Assembly (NCBI GenBank): GCA_002309885.1
Contig: DBYP01000001.1
Location: 1-23,843 of the forward strand
Origin: Verrucomicrobia bacterium UBA1183
GTDB taxonomy: Bacteria > Verrucomicrobiota > Verrucomicrobiia > Opitutales > UBA9783
Length of the DNA: 23,843 nt
Reading direction: 5' to 3'
The first letter of the stretch is position 1, and every line of letters starts with the position of its first letter. Of this stretch, positions 1-7,747 are shown piece by piece. The notes below the pieces were generated by a model. The model saw only the letters and a program-made list of their open reading frames with translations. It had not been told where the DNA came from and ran no database searches. A program made the translations under genes and the position numbers.

Positions 1-65
1 TTTTTCAAAAAGTTCCCTTAGGGTTTACGCTTTTATAATTTTTTATCTCCTGTAGACACACTCTA
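1..65. repeat. right end of a dispersed hairpin element (copy E1)
   Basis: The first 65 bases match the right-hand part of the element at 21368-21590: an arm reading AAAAAGTTCCCTT, then TTAGGGTT, a CTTTTATAA stretch, and an end reading ACACTCTA at 58-65. That end resembles the ends of the copies at 7497-7680 and 23601-23785. The rest of the copy lies left of the window. It abuts the end of the 104-codon ORF at 76. Confidence 0.7.
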
Positions 66-75
66 GGATATTTGC

Positions 76-390
76 CTACGTCCATCCGCCGAAGAACTTA
101 GGAATATCCTTATACCGTCCGAACCGCCTACGTCTTGCTACCCTGCTAACACACCTTAACCAACACCTGCAAACCGCGCTACGAATTCCCAACGAACCAC
201 CGCAAACCCGTTTAAGAATACCGTACCACGATAACCGCCTACACTTTCCCCTGAAAACACGCCTTAACCAACACTTGCAAGCCGCTCTACGAATCCTCAA
301 CGAGCCTCCGCCAACCCGTTCAAGAATACCGCTTCCTAAGCGACTTTTACGCCCAAAATCACCGAAACAACTCCGTAAACAAGCATCCAT
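76..390 (-). CDS. 104-codon ORF of unknown function, Arg/Cys-rich, internally repeated (unit A)
   Basis: I do not recognise this protein and am not certain it is one. The frame has 104 codons and is strongly basic (many Arg) with several Cys and Trp. It is built from about 2.8 copies of a 36-residue repeat: Cys-Leu-Arg at the start, Arg-Leu near the middle, then Gly-Ile-Leu-x-Arg-Val, Gly-Gly-Ser-Leu and Ile-Arg. A second copy of identical length lies at 23137-23451. A strong promoter lies 18 bases upstream, but there is no Shine-Dalgarno sequence and the predicted leader is only about 12 bases. Between the copies, 27 codon differences change the amino acid and about 10 are silent (my count), so protein-level constraint is not evident. 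The lack of indels and the shared stop favour coding. A structured RNA or repeat is the alternative. Confidence 0.35.
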   Translation of the reverse strand: MDACLRSCFGDFGRKSRLGSGILERVGGGSLRIRRAACKCWLRRVFRGKCRRLSWYGILKRVCGGSLGIRSAVCRCWLRCVSRVARRRRFGRYKDIPKFFGGWT

Positions 391-408
391 TTTTCTACAG
401 CGTGCTAT

Positions 409-437
409 ATTATGCGTTATTAATATTTACTTGTCAA
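409..437 (-). promoter_or_regulatory. sigma70-type promoter of ORF104 unit A
   Basis: On the minus strand, TTGACA (432-437) is followed by a 17-base spacer and CATAAT (409-414), which is one mismatch from full consensus. The sequence is identical in the second unit at 23090-23118. The ORF104 ATG lies 18 bases downstream of the -10 box. Confidence 0.85.
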
Positions 438-520
438 GTAGTTTTTTGAAAAAATTTGAAAAAATTTGTAAATCCGCTAACCAAGCGAGTTTTAGAGGAT
501 TTTGTTGGGCATTTTTTGAG

Positions 521-662
521 AGAACTTTTGTAAAAAATCCCTCAAACCTCCTTAAAAGCAGGGCAGCGGCCCTGCACCCCCGTCATTTTGCAACATGGTT
601 GCAAAATAAGGAAAAAATTTTTGAGGGTTTAAGGGAACTTTTCCCTAAAAAGTTCCCTTGTA
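521..662. repeat. hairpin element copy E2
   Basis: This block contains consecutive palindromes. GCAGGGC and GCCCTGC (558-575) enclose a 4-base loop. ATTTTGCAAC and GTTGCAAAAT (585-607) enclose the triloop ATG. AAGGGAACTTTT and AAAAGTTCCCTT (631-659) form a 12-bp stem. The same modules recur at 7497-7680, 21368-21590 and 23601-23785. The left hairpin is degenerate here. No clear terminal TAGAGTRT sequence is visible on either side. The rest of 391-746 holds only the ORF104 promoter region and AT-rich sequence before the PFOR gene. Confidence 0.85.
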
Positions 663-746
663 ACGTATTCTCTTATCTAAGCTAAAGTTACATCTTTACA
701 AAATTTTTATGTTGCATTTTCAGGCAAAAACGGTGATATGTAGAAT

Positions 747-3700
747 GTGTCAGAATTTTTATCTAAAAACATGAAGCATTCATCCATTCAGAGAGCTATC
801 AAAGATGCGAACGAAGCGGTTGCATCGGTTGCCTATAAATTCAGCGAAATGGTCGCTATTTATCCGATTACACCTTCTTCGCCTATGGCGGAATGGTGCG
901 ATCAATGGGCGACCGAAGGAAAGAAAAATTTGTGGGGTATTGTTCCTGAAGTTGTTGAAATGGAATCGGAAGCCGGTGCTGCCGGTACGGTTCATGGAGC
1001 TCTACAGGGGGGTGTATTGACTACGACGTTTACAGCTTCGCAAGGTTTGCTGTTAATGATTCCCAATTTATATAAAATTGCTGGCGAATTGACCCCTTTC
1101 TGTATGCATGTCACCGCACGTGCTTTGGCGACTCACGCACTATCTATCTTTGGCGATCATTCGGATGTTATGGCAACGCGTCAAACCGGTATGGCACTGT
1201 TGTCTTCGCATTCGGTACAAGCGGCACATGACATGGCAGCCATTGCTCATGCAGCCACATTACAAGCAAGTGTCCCGTTTATTCACTTTTTTGATGGATT
1301 CCGTACGTCGCACGAAATTAATACGTACGTTCCGTTAGAAGAAGAGGTTTTAAAAGCTTTGGTAGATGAAGCTGCGCTAGCTGAATTTCGGAAACGCGGT
1401 CTAAATCCAGATGCGCCCATTATTCGTGGTACAGCACAGAATCCCGATGTCTATTTCCAAGGCCGTGAGCGTAGCAATCTATTTTATCAAGCACTTCCGA
1501 AGATTGTTGATGAAAAGATGCGCTTGTTTGAGAAATTAACGGGACGTAGCTATCATCTGTTTGATTATTACGGTGACCCAAAGGCTGAATATGTCTTTAT
1601 TGTGATGGGATCGGGGTCGGAAACGATCCGCCAAACGGTTGATTATCTTGCGAAACAGGGCAAGAAGGTAGGCGTTGTTACGGTTCATCTCTATCGACCA
1701 TTCTCTGCGGAATATTTCCTGAATGCACTTCCGGAAACCGCCCAGCAGATCATCGTTTTGGATCGAACCAAGGAGCCAGGTGCTATCGCAGAACCCCTGT
1801 GTCAAGATGTGCAAGCAACGTTGCAGGAAGCTTACAACAAAGGACAACGCAGCTACTTGCCCCATGTCATCGGCGGTCGTTACGGTTTGGGTTCCAAAGA
1901 GTTTACGCCAAGCATGGTAAACGCGGTTTTTGAGGCAACTGAAAAGCATACATTGCCCAATTCTTTCACCGTAGGCATCGAGGACGACTTAACACATTTG
2001 TCGGTTCCGGTTGTCCAATCGCTCGATTTGGAGGAAAAGGATTGCTTCCGTGCTATCTTTTACGGCTTAGGATCCGATGGGACGGTGGGTGCGAATAAAA
2101 ACACTATCAAAATTATCGGTAACGAGACCGACCGTTTCGTTCAGGCTTATTTTGTGTATGATTCCAAAAAATCGGGTGCCATGACGGTTTCGCATTTGCG
2201 ATTTGGCCCGAACCCCATAGAGACGCCCTATTTGATTGAGCAGGCTAATTTTGTGGCGTGCCACCAATTTCAATTCGTAGATCATTACGATATTTTGGGC
2301 AAACTGCAGGAAGGCGGTATTTTCTTATTGAATGCTCCCTTTGCGAAAGAAGAGGTATGGCGTAAATTGCCGCAAGAGGTCCAGAAAACCATTTTGGATA
2401 AGCACATCCGATTCTACGCTATTGATGCTTACGAAGTTGCGCGGAAAACCGGCATGGGCGGTCGCATTAACACCATCATGCAGACGTGTTTCTTTGCGAT
2501 ATCGGGAATTTTGCCCAAAGATGAAGCAATTACATGCATCAAGAATGCAATTAAGAAGACCTATGGTAAAAAAGGCGACGCGGTTGTTCAAAGCAATTGT
2601 GCAGCCGTTGATGCTACGCTTGAGCATTTAAATTGCATCGAACCTGGAAGCGTTTGTTCGGAATCGCATAAGCGCGTACCGCTAAATTTGAAGGGCGGCT
2701 CAGAGTTTATACAAAACGTAACGCGCATGCTGTTGGAGCAGAAAGGCGATCAATTGCCGGTAAGCGCATTGCCTGCGAATGGAACTTGGCCAACCGGTAC
2801 AACCTGTTTTGAGAAACGCGATTTAGCACAATCCATTCCAGAGTGGGATCCGAGCGTTTGTATTCAATGTAACCGTTGTTCTTCGGTATGTCCGCATGCC
2901 GCTATACGCGCTAAGCATTACGACAACGCGCTTCTTGAAAACGCGCCCGAAGGTTTTAAGTCGGTAGCATTCCGTTCAAAAGACACCCCAAATCACGCAT
3001 TCACGATACAGGTTTCGCCTGAAAATTGTACCGGCTGCGGATTGTGTTCTGAGGTTTGTCCGGCTAAAAATCGCCAGGATGCTTCTAAAAAGGCATTAAC
3101 GATGGTGCACAAAGCGGAGATTTTCGAAACTGCAAAACAAAATTCTGAATTCTTTGATGCATTACCTTGGCCTGACACCACAACGGTTAAGTTGGACGCA
3201 AAAAATACGCAATTCCGTCAACCTTTGTTCGAATTCTCGGGAGCTTGTGCGGGTTGCGGTGAAACATCGTACATTAAGACGCTGACGCAATTGTTTGGCG
3301 ATCATCTCATCATTGCCAATGCAACCGGTTGCTCTTCCATTTACGGCGGAAATCTTCCCACAACGCCTTATACGAAGAACGCCGAAGGCCGTGGCCCTGC
3401 TTGGGCGAATTCCCTATTCGAAGATAACGCAGAGTTTGGATTTGGTTTGCGCCTTTCAACCGATAAGAAAACGCAGACAGCGCGCGAGCTTTTAGGCGAA
3501 ATGAAAGCTGAATTGAAGCAAAACTACGAACCACTATTGCAATCGGCAGAGTCTGAGCAACAGCGGATACAGCAACGTGCCTTGGTAGATGCTCTCAAAC
3601 AAGAGTTGACCGGTATGAATTCAGAAAAAGCAAAACTGCTTCTACCGCTTACGGACTTCTTGGTTGAAAAATCTGTTTGGACCATCGGTGGCGACGGCTG

Positions 3701-4301
3701 GGCTTACGATATCGGATTTGGCGGCTTGGATCATGTTCTCGCCAGTGGACGCAACATTAACGTTCTCGTCCTAGACACCGAGGTTTATTCTAACACCGGC
3801 GGTCAACAATCGAAATCGACACCTATAGGAGCGGTTGCCAAATTTGCTGCAGCCGGCAAAGAACGTGCGAAAAAAGATTTGGGTCTTCTCGCAATGATGT
3901 ACGGCCATGTTTATGTCGCACAAATCGCTTTGCAGGCGAATCCAACACAGGCCATCAAAGCCTTGCAAGAAGCTAACAGTTATGCCGGTCCATCGCTGAT
4001 TATCGCTTATAGCAACTGCATCGAACATGGCTACGATTTGCGCTTTGGTGCTGAACAACAGCGCTTGGCAGTTGAATCAGGTTACTGGCCACTGTATCGT
4101 TTCGATCCTCGCCTTACCGACCGCAATCCATTGCAGTTGGATGCCGTTGAAGCAAAGATTCCGCTGTCCGATTATTTAGCACGCGAAAACCGTTTCAAGG
4201 TACTCGCTAAGACAAATCCAGAACGTGCCGCTGCTTTGATGGATAAAGCACAGAAGGTTGTACAGAATCGTATCGATTTCTACAAACGCTTAGCGCAATA
4301 A
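747..4301 (+). CDS. nifJ: pyruvate:ferredoxin (flavodoxin) oxidoreductase
   Basis: Oxidises pyruvate with CoA to acetyl-CoA and CO2 and passes electrons to ferredoxin or flavodoxin in the cytoplasm. At 1184 residues it is the full single-chain form. The N-terminal domain has YPITPSSPMAEWCDQW. Two ferredoxin-type [4Fe-4S] motifs follow: CxxCxxCxxxCP starting near residues 705 and 761. The thiamine-diphosphate domain begins with CAGCGET and carries GDGWAYDIGFGG and NTGGQQSKSTP. The four cysteines for the proximal cluster are at about 834, 837, 862 and 1091, spaced almost as in the Desulfovibrio enzyme. The start is GTG at 747, or the in-frame ATG at 771; neither has a clear Shine-Dalgarno. It stands alone, with no ferredoxin gene nearby. 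It implies anaerobic or microaerobic metabolism. Confidence 0.97.
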   Translation: MSEFLSKNMKHSSIQRAIKDANEAVASVAYKFSEMVAIYPITPSSPMAEWCDQWATEGKKNLWGIVPEVVEMESEAGAAGTVHGALQGGVLTTTFTASQGLLLMIPNLYKIAGELTPFCMHVTARALATHALSIFGDHSDVMATRQTGMALLSSHSVQAAHDMAAIAHAATLQASVPFIHFFDGFRTSHEINTYVPLEEEVLKALVDEAALAEFRKRGLNPDAPIIRGTAQNPDVYFQGRERSNLFYQALPKIVDEKMRLFEKLTGRSYHLFDYYGDPKAEYVFIVMGSGSETIRQTVDYLAKQGKKVGVVTVHLYRPFSAEYFLNALPETAQQIIVLDRTKEPGAIAEPLCQDVQATLQEAYNKGQRSYLPHVIGGRYGLGSKEFTPSMVNAVFEATEKHTLPNSFTVGIEDDLTHLSVPVVQSLDLEEKDCFRAIFYGLGSDGTVGANKNTIKIIGNETDRFVQAYFVYDSKKSGAMTVSHLRFGPNPIETPYLIEQANFVACHQFQFVDHYDILGKLQEGGIFLLNAPFAKEEVWRKLPQEVQKTILDKHIRFYAIDAYEVARKTGMGGRINTIMQTCFFAISGILPKDEAITCIKNAIKKTYGKKGDAVVQSNCAAVDATLEHLNCIEPGSVCSESHKRVPLNLKGGSEFIQNVTRMLLEQKGDQLPVSALPANGTWPTGTTCFEKRDLAQSIPEWDPSVCIQCNRCSSVCPHAAIRAKHYDNALLENAPEGFKSVAFRSKDTPNHAFTIQVSPENCTGCGLCSEVCPAKNRQDASKKALTMVHKAEIFETAKQNSEFFDALPWPDTTTVKLDAKNTQFRQPLFEFSGACAGCGETSYIKTLTQLFGDHLIIANATGCSSIYGGNLPTTPYTKNAEGRGPAWANSLFEDNAEFGFGLRLSTDKKTQTARELLGEMKAELKQNYEPLLQSAESEQQRIQQRALVDALKQELTGMNSEKAKLLLPLTDFLVEKSVWTIGGDGWAYDIGFGGLDHVLASGRNINVLVLDTEVYSNTGGQQSKSTPIGAVAKFAAAGKERAKKDLGLLAMMYGHVYVAQIALQANPTQAIKALQEANSYAGPSLIIAYSNCIEHGYDLRFGAEQQRLAVESGYWPLYRFDPRLTDRNPLQLDAVEAKIPLSDYLARENRFKVLAKTNPERAAALMDKAQKVVQNRIDFYKRLAQ

Positions 4302-4560
4302 GACAGCCCTCTGTTTCAAAGTCCCGGAAGTTAATCGCTTCCGAGGCGTTGTGAAATTTCCTTTAGCGCAAAGCAAAAACTACCTGTAGGTGAACTAAGC
4401 TTTGAGCCAATCTCATATTGTATGGCGGTTGTTCTGTCAGAATACGATGCATGCTATTTAAAGTACCTCATAGACACCCACGGATGGCCCCGTAATCTTC
4501 TTCTGTTTGCGTCAGATAAAAAAATGAAAACAAACCACAATCATATTTCATAATGGGAAC
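4302..4560. other. non-coding stretch after PFOR with several hairpins
   Basis: I find no convincing gene here. On the plus strand it holds local inverted repeats: CGGAAG/CTTCCG near 4325-4343, CAAAGC/GCTTTG enclosing ACCT-GT-AGGT near 4371-4406, and ACGG/CCGT near 4478-4491. None is followed at once by a T-run, so an obvious terminator for PFOR is missing. A structured small RNA (for example 6S-like) is possible, but I cannot match it to a known family. Confidence 0.25.
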
Positions 4561-4591
4561 GTAAAAGAACTGTAAGCGCTCTTTTTACAGT
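4561..4591 (-). terminator. possible terminator downstream of tRNA-Gln
   Basis: On the minus strand, ACTGTAA and TTACAGT form a 7-bp stem with a 9-base loop, followed by TCTTTTAC. It lies about 135 bases past the tRNA 3' end. The stem is AT-rich and the T-run short, so the call is weak. Confidence 0.25.
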
Positions 4592-4727
4592 GAAAATTTG
4601 AAATGTCATTCACGTTAATACAATCTGCCGTAGGTTTTGAGCAAGACATAAGGAGCTCATTTTTTAAACATGAATGTTTCGAAAACACCAGCGTTTATCT
4701 GTAAAAAACCTGTCCTTAAAAACCATT

Positions 4728-4801
4728 TGGCTGCCCGACAAGGATTCGAACCTCGACAAAAAGAGCCAGAATCTTTTGTGCTACCATTACACTATCGGGC
4801 A
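4728..4801 (-). tRNA. glnT: tRNA-Gln (anticodon CTG), CCA encoded
   Basis: Read on the minus strand the cloverleaf is complete. The acceptor stem is TGCCCGA/TCGGGCA, with the weak U1-A72 pair typical of tRNA-Gln. The D arm is GTGT/GCAC, and the anticodon stem AAAGA/TCTTT has the loop TTCTGGC. The variable region is short, the T arm is CGAGG/CCTTG around TTCGAAT, and the discriminator is G. The anticodon CTG is at 4767-4769. CCA is encoded directly (TGG on the plus strand at 4728-4730). It is transcribed against the flanking PFOR and pgi genes from its own promoter. Confidence 0.96.
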
Positions 4802-4811
4802 ACTGAGAAAG

Positions 4812-4840
4812 ATAATGGAAGGCAAATGGAGACTAGTCAA
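4812..4840 (-). promoter_or_regulatory. sigma70-type promoter of tRNA-Gln
   Basis: On the minus strand, TTGACT (4835-4840) is followed by 17 bases and CATTAT (4812-4817). The mature tRNA begins 10 bases beyond the -10 box, which leaves a very short 5' leader. Confidence 0.8.
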
Positions 4841-4860
4841 GTTGAAAATGTCACTTGCTG

Positions 4861-4949
4861 TAAGTTCAACCTTGGACTTACAAAAACCATCATTTTTATC
4901 TTGAAACGGACACCAAGGTAAGTTAGATTGCTCACGTTGGGTGTTTTTT
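4861..4949 (+). promoter_or_regulatory. candidate attenuator leader before pgi
   Basis: Hairpin 1 is TAAGTTCAA/TTGGACTTA (4861-4880). Hairpin 2 pairs ACACCAA (4910-4916) with TTGGGTGT (4937-4944, one bulged G) and runs straight into five more T residues, like an intrinsic terminator. CCTTGG (4870-4875) could instead pair with CCAAGG (4913-4918), which would break both hairpins, as in antiterminator/terminator switches. No known riboswitch is recognised. The pgi start is 36 bases after the T-run. Confidence 0.3.
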
Positions 4950-4984
4950 GGAAACATTTTTAAGAAAATTAGTGGAAAAAGATT

Positions 4985-6571
4985 ATGAATTGGGATACCT
5001 TTAAACAGTATTTTGTCTACCTGCATCAATTGAAAATTTCTTTGGATACCAGCAAGGTGTTTTTCAAAGAACATTTCTTTCAGAGTATGCAATCCAAGAT
5101 CGTGCGTGCATTCAACGAGATGGATGCTTTGGAGAAGGGAACCATTGCTAATCCCGATGAAAAGCGTATGGTGGGGCATTATTGGTTGCGGAATTTCCAA
5201 TTGGCGCCTAAGCAAGATATCAATATTGTATTGCACGATAATTGGTTGAAAATTCACGCTTTTGCAGATAAAGTTTTGAATCAGGAGATTCAAGGTGCGA
5301 ATGGTCCATTTAAAACGTTGCTTTGTGTGGGTATTGGTGGATCGGCATTGGGACCGCAATTACTGTCGGACGCCTTAGATCGCAAGCCCAAAGGGTTACG
5401 GCCTATGTTCATTGATAACACAGACCCGGATGGTATCTCTCGTGTTTTAAAGAAACTCAACAAGCATTTAGGACAAACGCTGGTTTTAATCACATCAAAA
5501 TCGGGAGGAACACCTGAACCTCGCAATGGTTTGATGGAAGTTCGCGCAGCTTTTGAGAAGCAAAACGTCCCATTTAATAAACATGCGGTCGCAATCACTT
5601 GCGAAGGTAGTAAATTGGATGAAATGGCAAAACAAGAGGAATGGTTGGCACGATTCCCCATGTGGGATTGGGTTGGCGGCCGGACAAGCTTGTTCAGTAA
5701 TGTCGGACTGTTACCGGCAGCGTTGCAGAATTTTGACATCAGTGCAATGGTCCAAGGTGCTACCGAGATGGATATTTTAACGCGCAATACAGAAGTTTCG
5801 AAAAATCCTGCCATGATGCTGGCCCTTTCGTGGTATGCGTGCACAGAAGGTTGCGGGAAGAAGAATATGGTTGTGTTGCCTTATAAAGATTCTCTGGTGC
5901 TTTTCCCAAAATATCTGCAGCAGCTAATCATGGAATCGCTCGGTAAAAAGCTGGCGTTGGATGGTCGATCGGTCTATCAGGGGATAACAGTTTACGGCAA
6001 CAAAGGCTCTACCGATCAGCACGCTTATATTCAGCAGCTGCGTGACGGTCTAGATGACAGCTTTGTAACATTTTTGGAAGTTCAGGTTCCTCATAATGTT
6101 TCCGGTGTCCAAGTAGAACCCGGCTTTACAAGCGGCGACTTTCTTGAAGGCTTTTTATTGGGTACGCGCGCGGCTTTAACGGAAGTCGGACGTCCCTCGA
6201 TTACCATTACTCTCAAACATCTCAATGCGCAAAGCTTGGGTGCATTGGTAGCTTTATTCGAACGTGCCGTTGGCTTTTATGCCAGTTTTGTCCGCATCAA
6301 CGCTTATAATCAACCTGGTGTTGAAGCTGGTAAGAAGGCAGCCAGTGCATTCCTGGATTTGCAGAAGCGTATTTTGAACTGCCTCACCGAGCATAAAGGG
6401 CACAGTATGAGCGCTGAGGAGGTCGCCAAAACCCTGGATATGAGTGAATCGACCGAGGATGTGTTCAAATTGCTAGAATATTTGGCCGCCAACAAGCGCA
6501 TTCTTAGAACAAAATTGTTGCCTTTGACGCAAAGTACCTATTCTATAAGAAGAAAACAGTCATGCGAATGA
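4985..6571 (+). CDS. pgi: glucose-6-phosphate isomerase
   Basis: Interconverts glucose-6-phosphate and fructose-6-phosphate in cytoplasmic glycolysis/gluconeogenesis. Its 528 residues fit the long form that I recall from cyanobacteria and some PVC bacteria. Recognisable motifs are the sugar-phosphate-binding GIGGSALGPQ (about 116-125) and ITSKSGGTPE (about 169-178), GGRTSLFSNVG, GNKGSTDQHAYIQQLRDG (about 338-355, the active-site Glu/His region of this subgroup) and QPGVEAGKKAAS (about 443-454, with the catalytic Lys). The last 50 residues look like a small helical extension. The ATG follows an AT-rich leader with at best a weak GGA. Its stop overlaps the next gene's start (ATGA), so the three genes to 7499 are probably co-translated. 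Confidence 0.96.
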   Translation: MNWDTFKQYFVYLHQLKISLDTSKVFFKEHFFQSMQSKIVRAFNEMDALEKGTIANPDEKRMVGHYWLRNFQLAPKQDINIVLHDNWLKIHAFADKVLNQEIQGANGPFKTLLCVGIGGSALGPQLLSDALDRKPKGLRPMFIDNTDPDGISRVLKKLNKHLGQTLVLITSKSGGTPEPRNGLMEVRAAFEKQNVPFNKHAVAITCEGSKLDEMAKQEEWLARFPMWDWVGGRTSLFSNVGLLPAALQNFDISAMVQGATEMDILTRNTEVSKNPAMMLALSWYACTEGCGKKNMVVLPYKDSLVLFPKYLQQLIMESLGKKLALDGRSVYQGITVYGNKGSTDQHAYIQQLRDGLDDSFVTFLEVQVPHNVSGVQVEPGFTSGDFLEGFLLGTRAALTEVGRPSITITLKHLNAQSLGALVALFERAVGFYASFVRINAYNQPGVEAGKKAASAFLDLQKRILNCLTEHKGHSMSAEEVAKTLDMSESTEDVFKLLEYLAANKRILRTKLLPLTQSTYSIRRKQSCE

Positions 6572-6723
6572 AAAAATATGGGTTGGTTTTACTTTTGTTG
6601 AGTTTATTGGGCGGATGTGCACAAACAACAGAGACAATAGCGTTAGATGAATCTGATTTGCCCTGGGGACGCCCCGCAGATTGGGAAAAAACGATGCCGA
6701 TTGCACCCGGTGTTCAGTATTGA
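6568..6723 (+). CDS. very small putative lipoprotein between pgi and xth
   Basis: This frame has 51 codons (53 if translation starts at the in-frame ATG at 6562). It begins Met-Lys-Lys, continues with a run of Leu/Val, and reaches a lipobox LSLLGGC, so it has a lipoprotein signal peptide with a lipidated Cys. The mature part is about 34 residues and contains LPWGRPADWEKTMP. I do not recognise the family and assign no function. Its ATG overlaps the pgi stop (ATGA) and its TGA overlaps the xth ATG (TGATG). This tight overlap on both sides, with a complete signal peptide, argues that it is real despite its size. Confidence 0.75.
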   Translation: MKKYGLVLLLLSLLGGCAQTTETIALDESDLPWGRPADWEKTMPIAPGVQY

Positions 6724-7499
6724 TGGATACCGTAAAGATTATTTCGTGGAATGTTAATGGTCTGCGTGCCATTTTAGACAAAAATTTCTACGAATTTACT
6801 CAAGCTTATCGCCCAGATATCTTATGTTTGCAGGAGACTAAAATCTATGCCGAGGTTTGTCCAAAAATAATAGGTTTTAAAGAAACCTATTTCAATCACT
6901 GCGAAATTAAGAAAGGCTACTCTGGAACAGCAATTTTTACACAAATCTCGCCAGTTTCTGTTCGCTATTTGGATGTGGATATGGAGCATCCCGAAGGACG
7001 TATTATTGTTAACGAATACGCTTCCTTTTATCTGATTAATACTTATGTTCCCAATTCCAAAGCGGATTTGCAACGACTTTCGTACCGAACTCAAGTTTGG
7101 GATAAAGCAATACGAACATTGTTGTTAAAATTGGAACAAACGAAGCCCATCCTTTGGTGCGGTGATTTGAACGTGGCACATCAACCTATCGATTTGGAAC
7201 ATCCAGACGCTAACCATTTCAGCGCTGGCTTTACCGATGAAGAACGAAATTCGTTTTCGGAACACTTGAAGGCAGGTTTTGTGGATGTTTTTCGGCATTT
7301 TTACCCTGAAAAAGCCAAACAATATACGTGGTGGTCTTATCGTATGCGCGCGCGCGAAAAGAACGTCGGGTGGCGCATCGATTACTTCATCGCCTCACAC
7401 AAACTGCTCCCGTATATTGCCTCGTGCGAGATTTTACCTTCCGTAATGGGTTCAGATCACGCCCCTATTGCCTTGGAAATTGATAAAAATTTGTTTTAG
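6723..7499 (+). CDS. xth: exodeoxyribonuclease III / AP endonuclease
   Basis: Base-excision-repair nuclease of the ExoIII (Xth/ExoA) family, cutting at abasic sites and degrading 3' ends. The 258 residues span the whole fold. Active-site signatures are present: SWNVNGLR (metal/phosphate region), LQETK (Glu38), NTYVPN (Tyr108), CGDLNVAH (Asp148, Asn150), WRIDYF (Asp220) and the terminal SDHAPI (Asp245, His246). I start at 6723, where MDTVKIISWNVNG begins and the ATG overlaps the previous stop; a longer frame from 6681 would run through the lipoprotein gene. The stop codon TAG at 7497-7499 is also the first three bases of the TAGAGTAT end of the following repeat element. Confidence 0.95.
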   Translation: MDTVKIISWNVNGLRAILDKNFYEFTQAYRPDILCLQETKIYAEVCPKIIGFKETYFNHCEIKKGYSGTAIFTQISPVSVRYLDVDMEHPEGRIIVNEYASFYLINTYVPNSKADLQRLSYRTQVWDKAIRTLLLKLEQTKPILWCGDLNVAHQPIDLEHPDANHFSAGFTDEERNSFSEHLKAGFVDVFRHFYPEKAKQYTWWSYRMRAREKNVGWRIDYFIASHKLLPYIASCEILPSVMGSDHAPIALEIDKNLF

Positions 7500-7680
7500 A
7501 GTATATTCTAGGCAAGTTAAAAGATTACAAATTTGAGAGATTTTTTGTAAAAAATCCCTCAAACTCCCTTAAAACTTTTCTTATTTTGCAACAGCGTTGC
7601 AAAATTATGAAAAATTTAAGGGAAACTTTTTTCTAAAAAGTTTCCTTATGGCTTATTTCTTTATGGTTTTATACTCTCTA
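7497..7680. repeat. hairpin element copy E3 with inverted ends (MITE-like)
   Basis: Starts TAGAGTAT (7497-7504) and ends ATACTCTCTA (7671-7680), an inverted pair. Inside are a GAGATTTTTT/AAAAAATCCCTC hairpin near 7535-7560, ATTTTGCAAC-AGC-GTTGCAAAAT (7583-7605), and AAGGGAAAC paired with GTTTCCTT (about 7618-7647). The GCAGGGC hairpin of other copies is absent. Both arms of the last stem have gained a base compared with copy E2 (GAAAC/GTTTC against GAAC/GTTC), so pairing is kept. It fills most of the 300-base gap between xth and sctD. Confidence 0.85.
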
Positions 7681-7747
7681 GAACCTTGATTCTTTTCAAA
7701 AACATCCGATAGATTTCTATAAAAAAATTTCTCTACCTCAAAAAATG

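Larger units (their letters stand above)
72..503 (-). repeat. left arm of a ~430 bp inverted repeat (ORF104 unit A)
   Basis: Read on the minus strand, this segment matches 23027-23457 read on the plus strand from end to end. The match covers an AT-rich upstream stretch, a promoter and a 104-codon frame. Upstream of the ATG the two arms differ only by one T in each of two T-runs. Within the ORF I count about 49 mismatches in 315 bases (hand alignment) and no indels. The two arms face outward from the intervening 22.5 kb. Confidence 0.9.

Noticed and set aside
275..685. Plus-strand 136-codon frame across the left inverted arm and hairpin block, with a shorter counterpart at 23058-23243 on the minus strand
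   Set aside because: It is antisense to the ORF104 unit and runs through the promoter and palindromes; its conservation simply follows the duplicated DNA, and its ends are not shared between copies.
1536..1949. 137-codon minus-strand frame inside the PFOR gene
   Set aside because: Shadow of a very strongly conserved enzyme gene; no recognisable domain and no promoter.
4302..4560. 6S RNA, SRP RNA, RNase P or tmRNA gene
   Set aside because: I could not find the conserved sequence blocks of any of these families by eye, so it is kept only as an unassigned structured stretch.
4670..4921. Two plus-strand frames of 76 and 83 codons across the tRNA
   Set aside because: They are translations of the antisense of the tRNA-Gln gene.
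4787..5359. 190-codon minus-strand frame overlapping tRNA-Gln and the start of pgi
   Set aside because: It overlaps the tRNA, its promoter and the conserved pgi frame; its sequence has no protein-like features.
5290..5844. 184-codon minus-strand frame inside pgi
   Set aside because: Shadow of the pgi frame, no motif, and the plus-strand product is certain.
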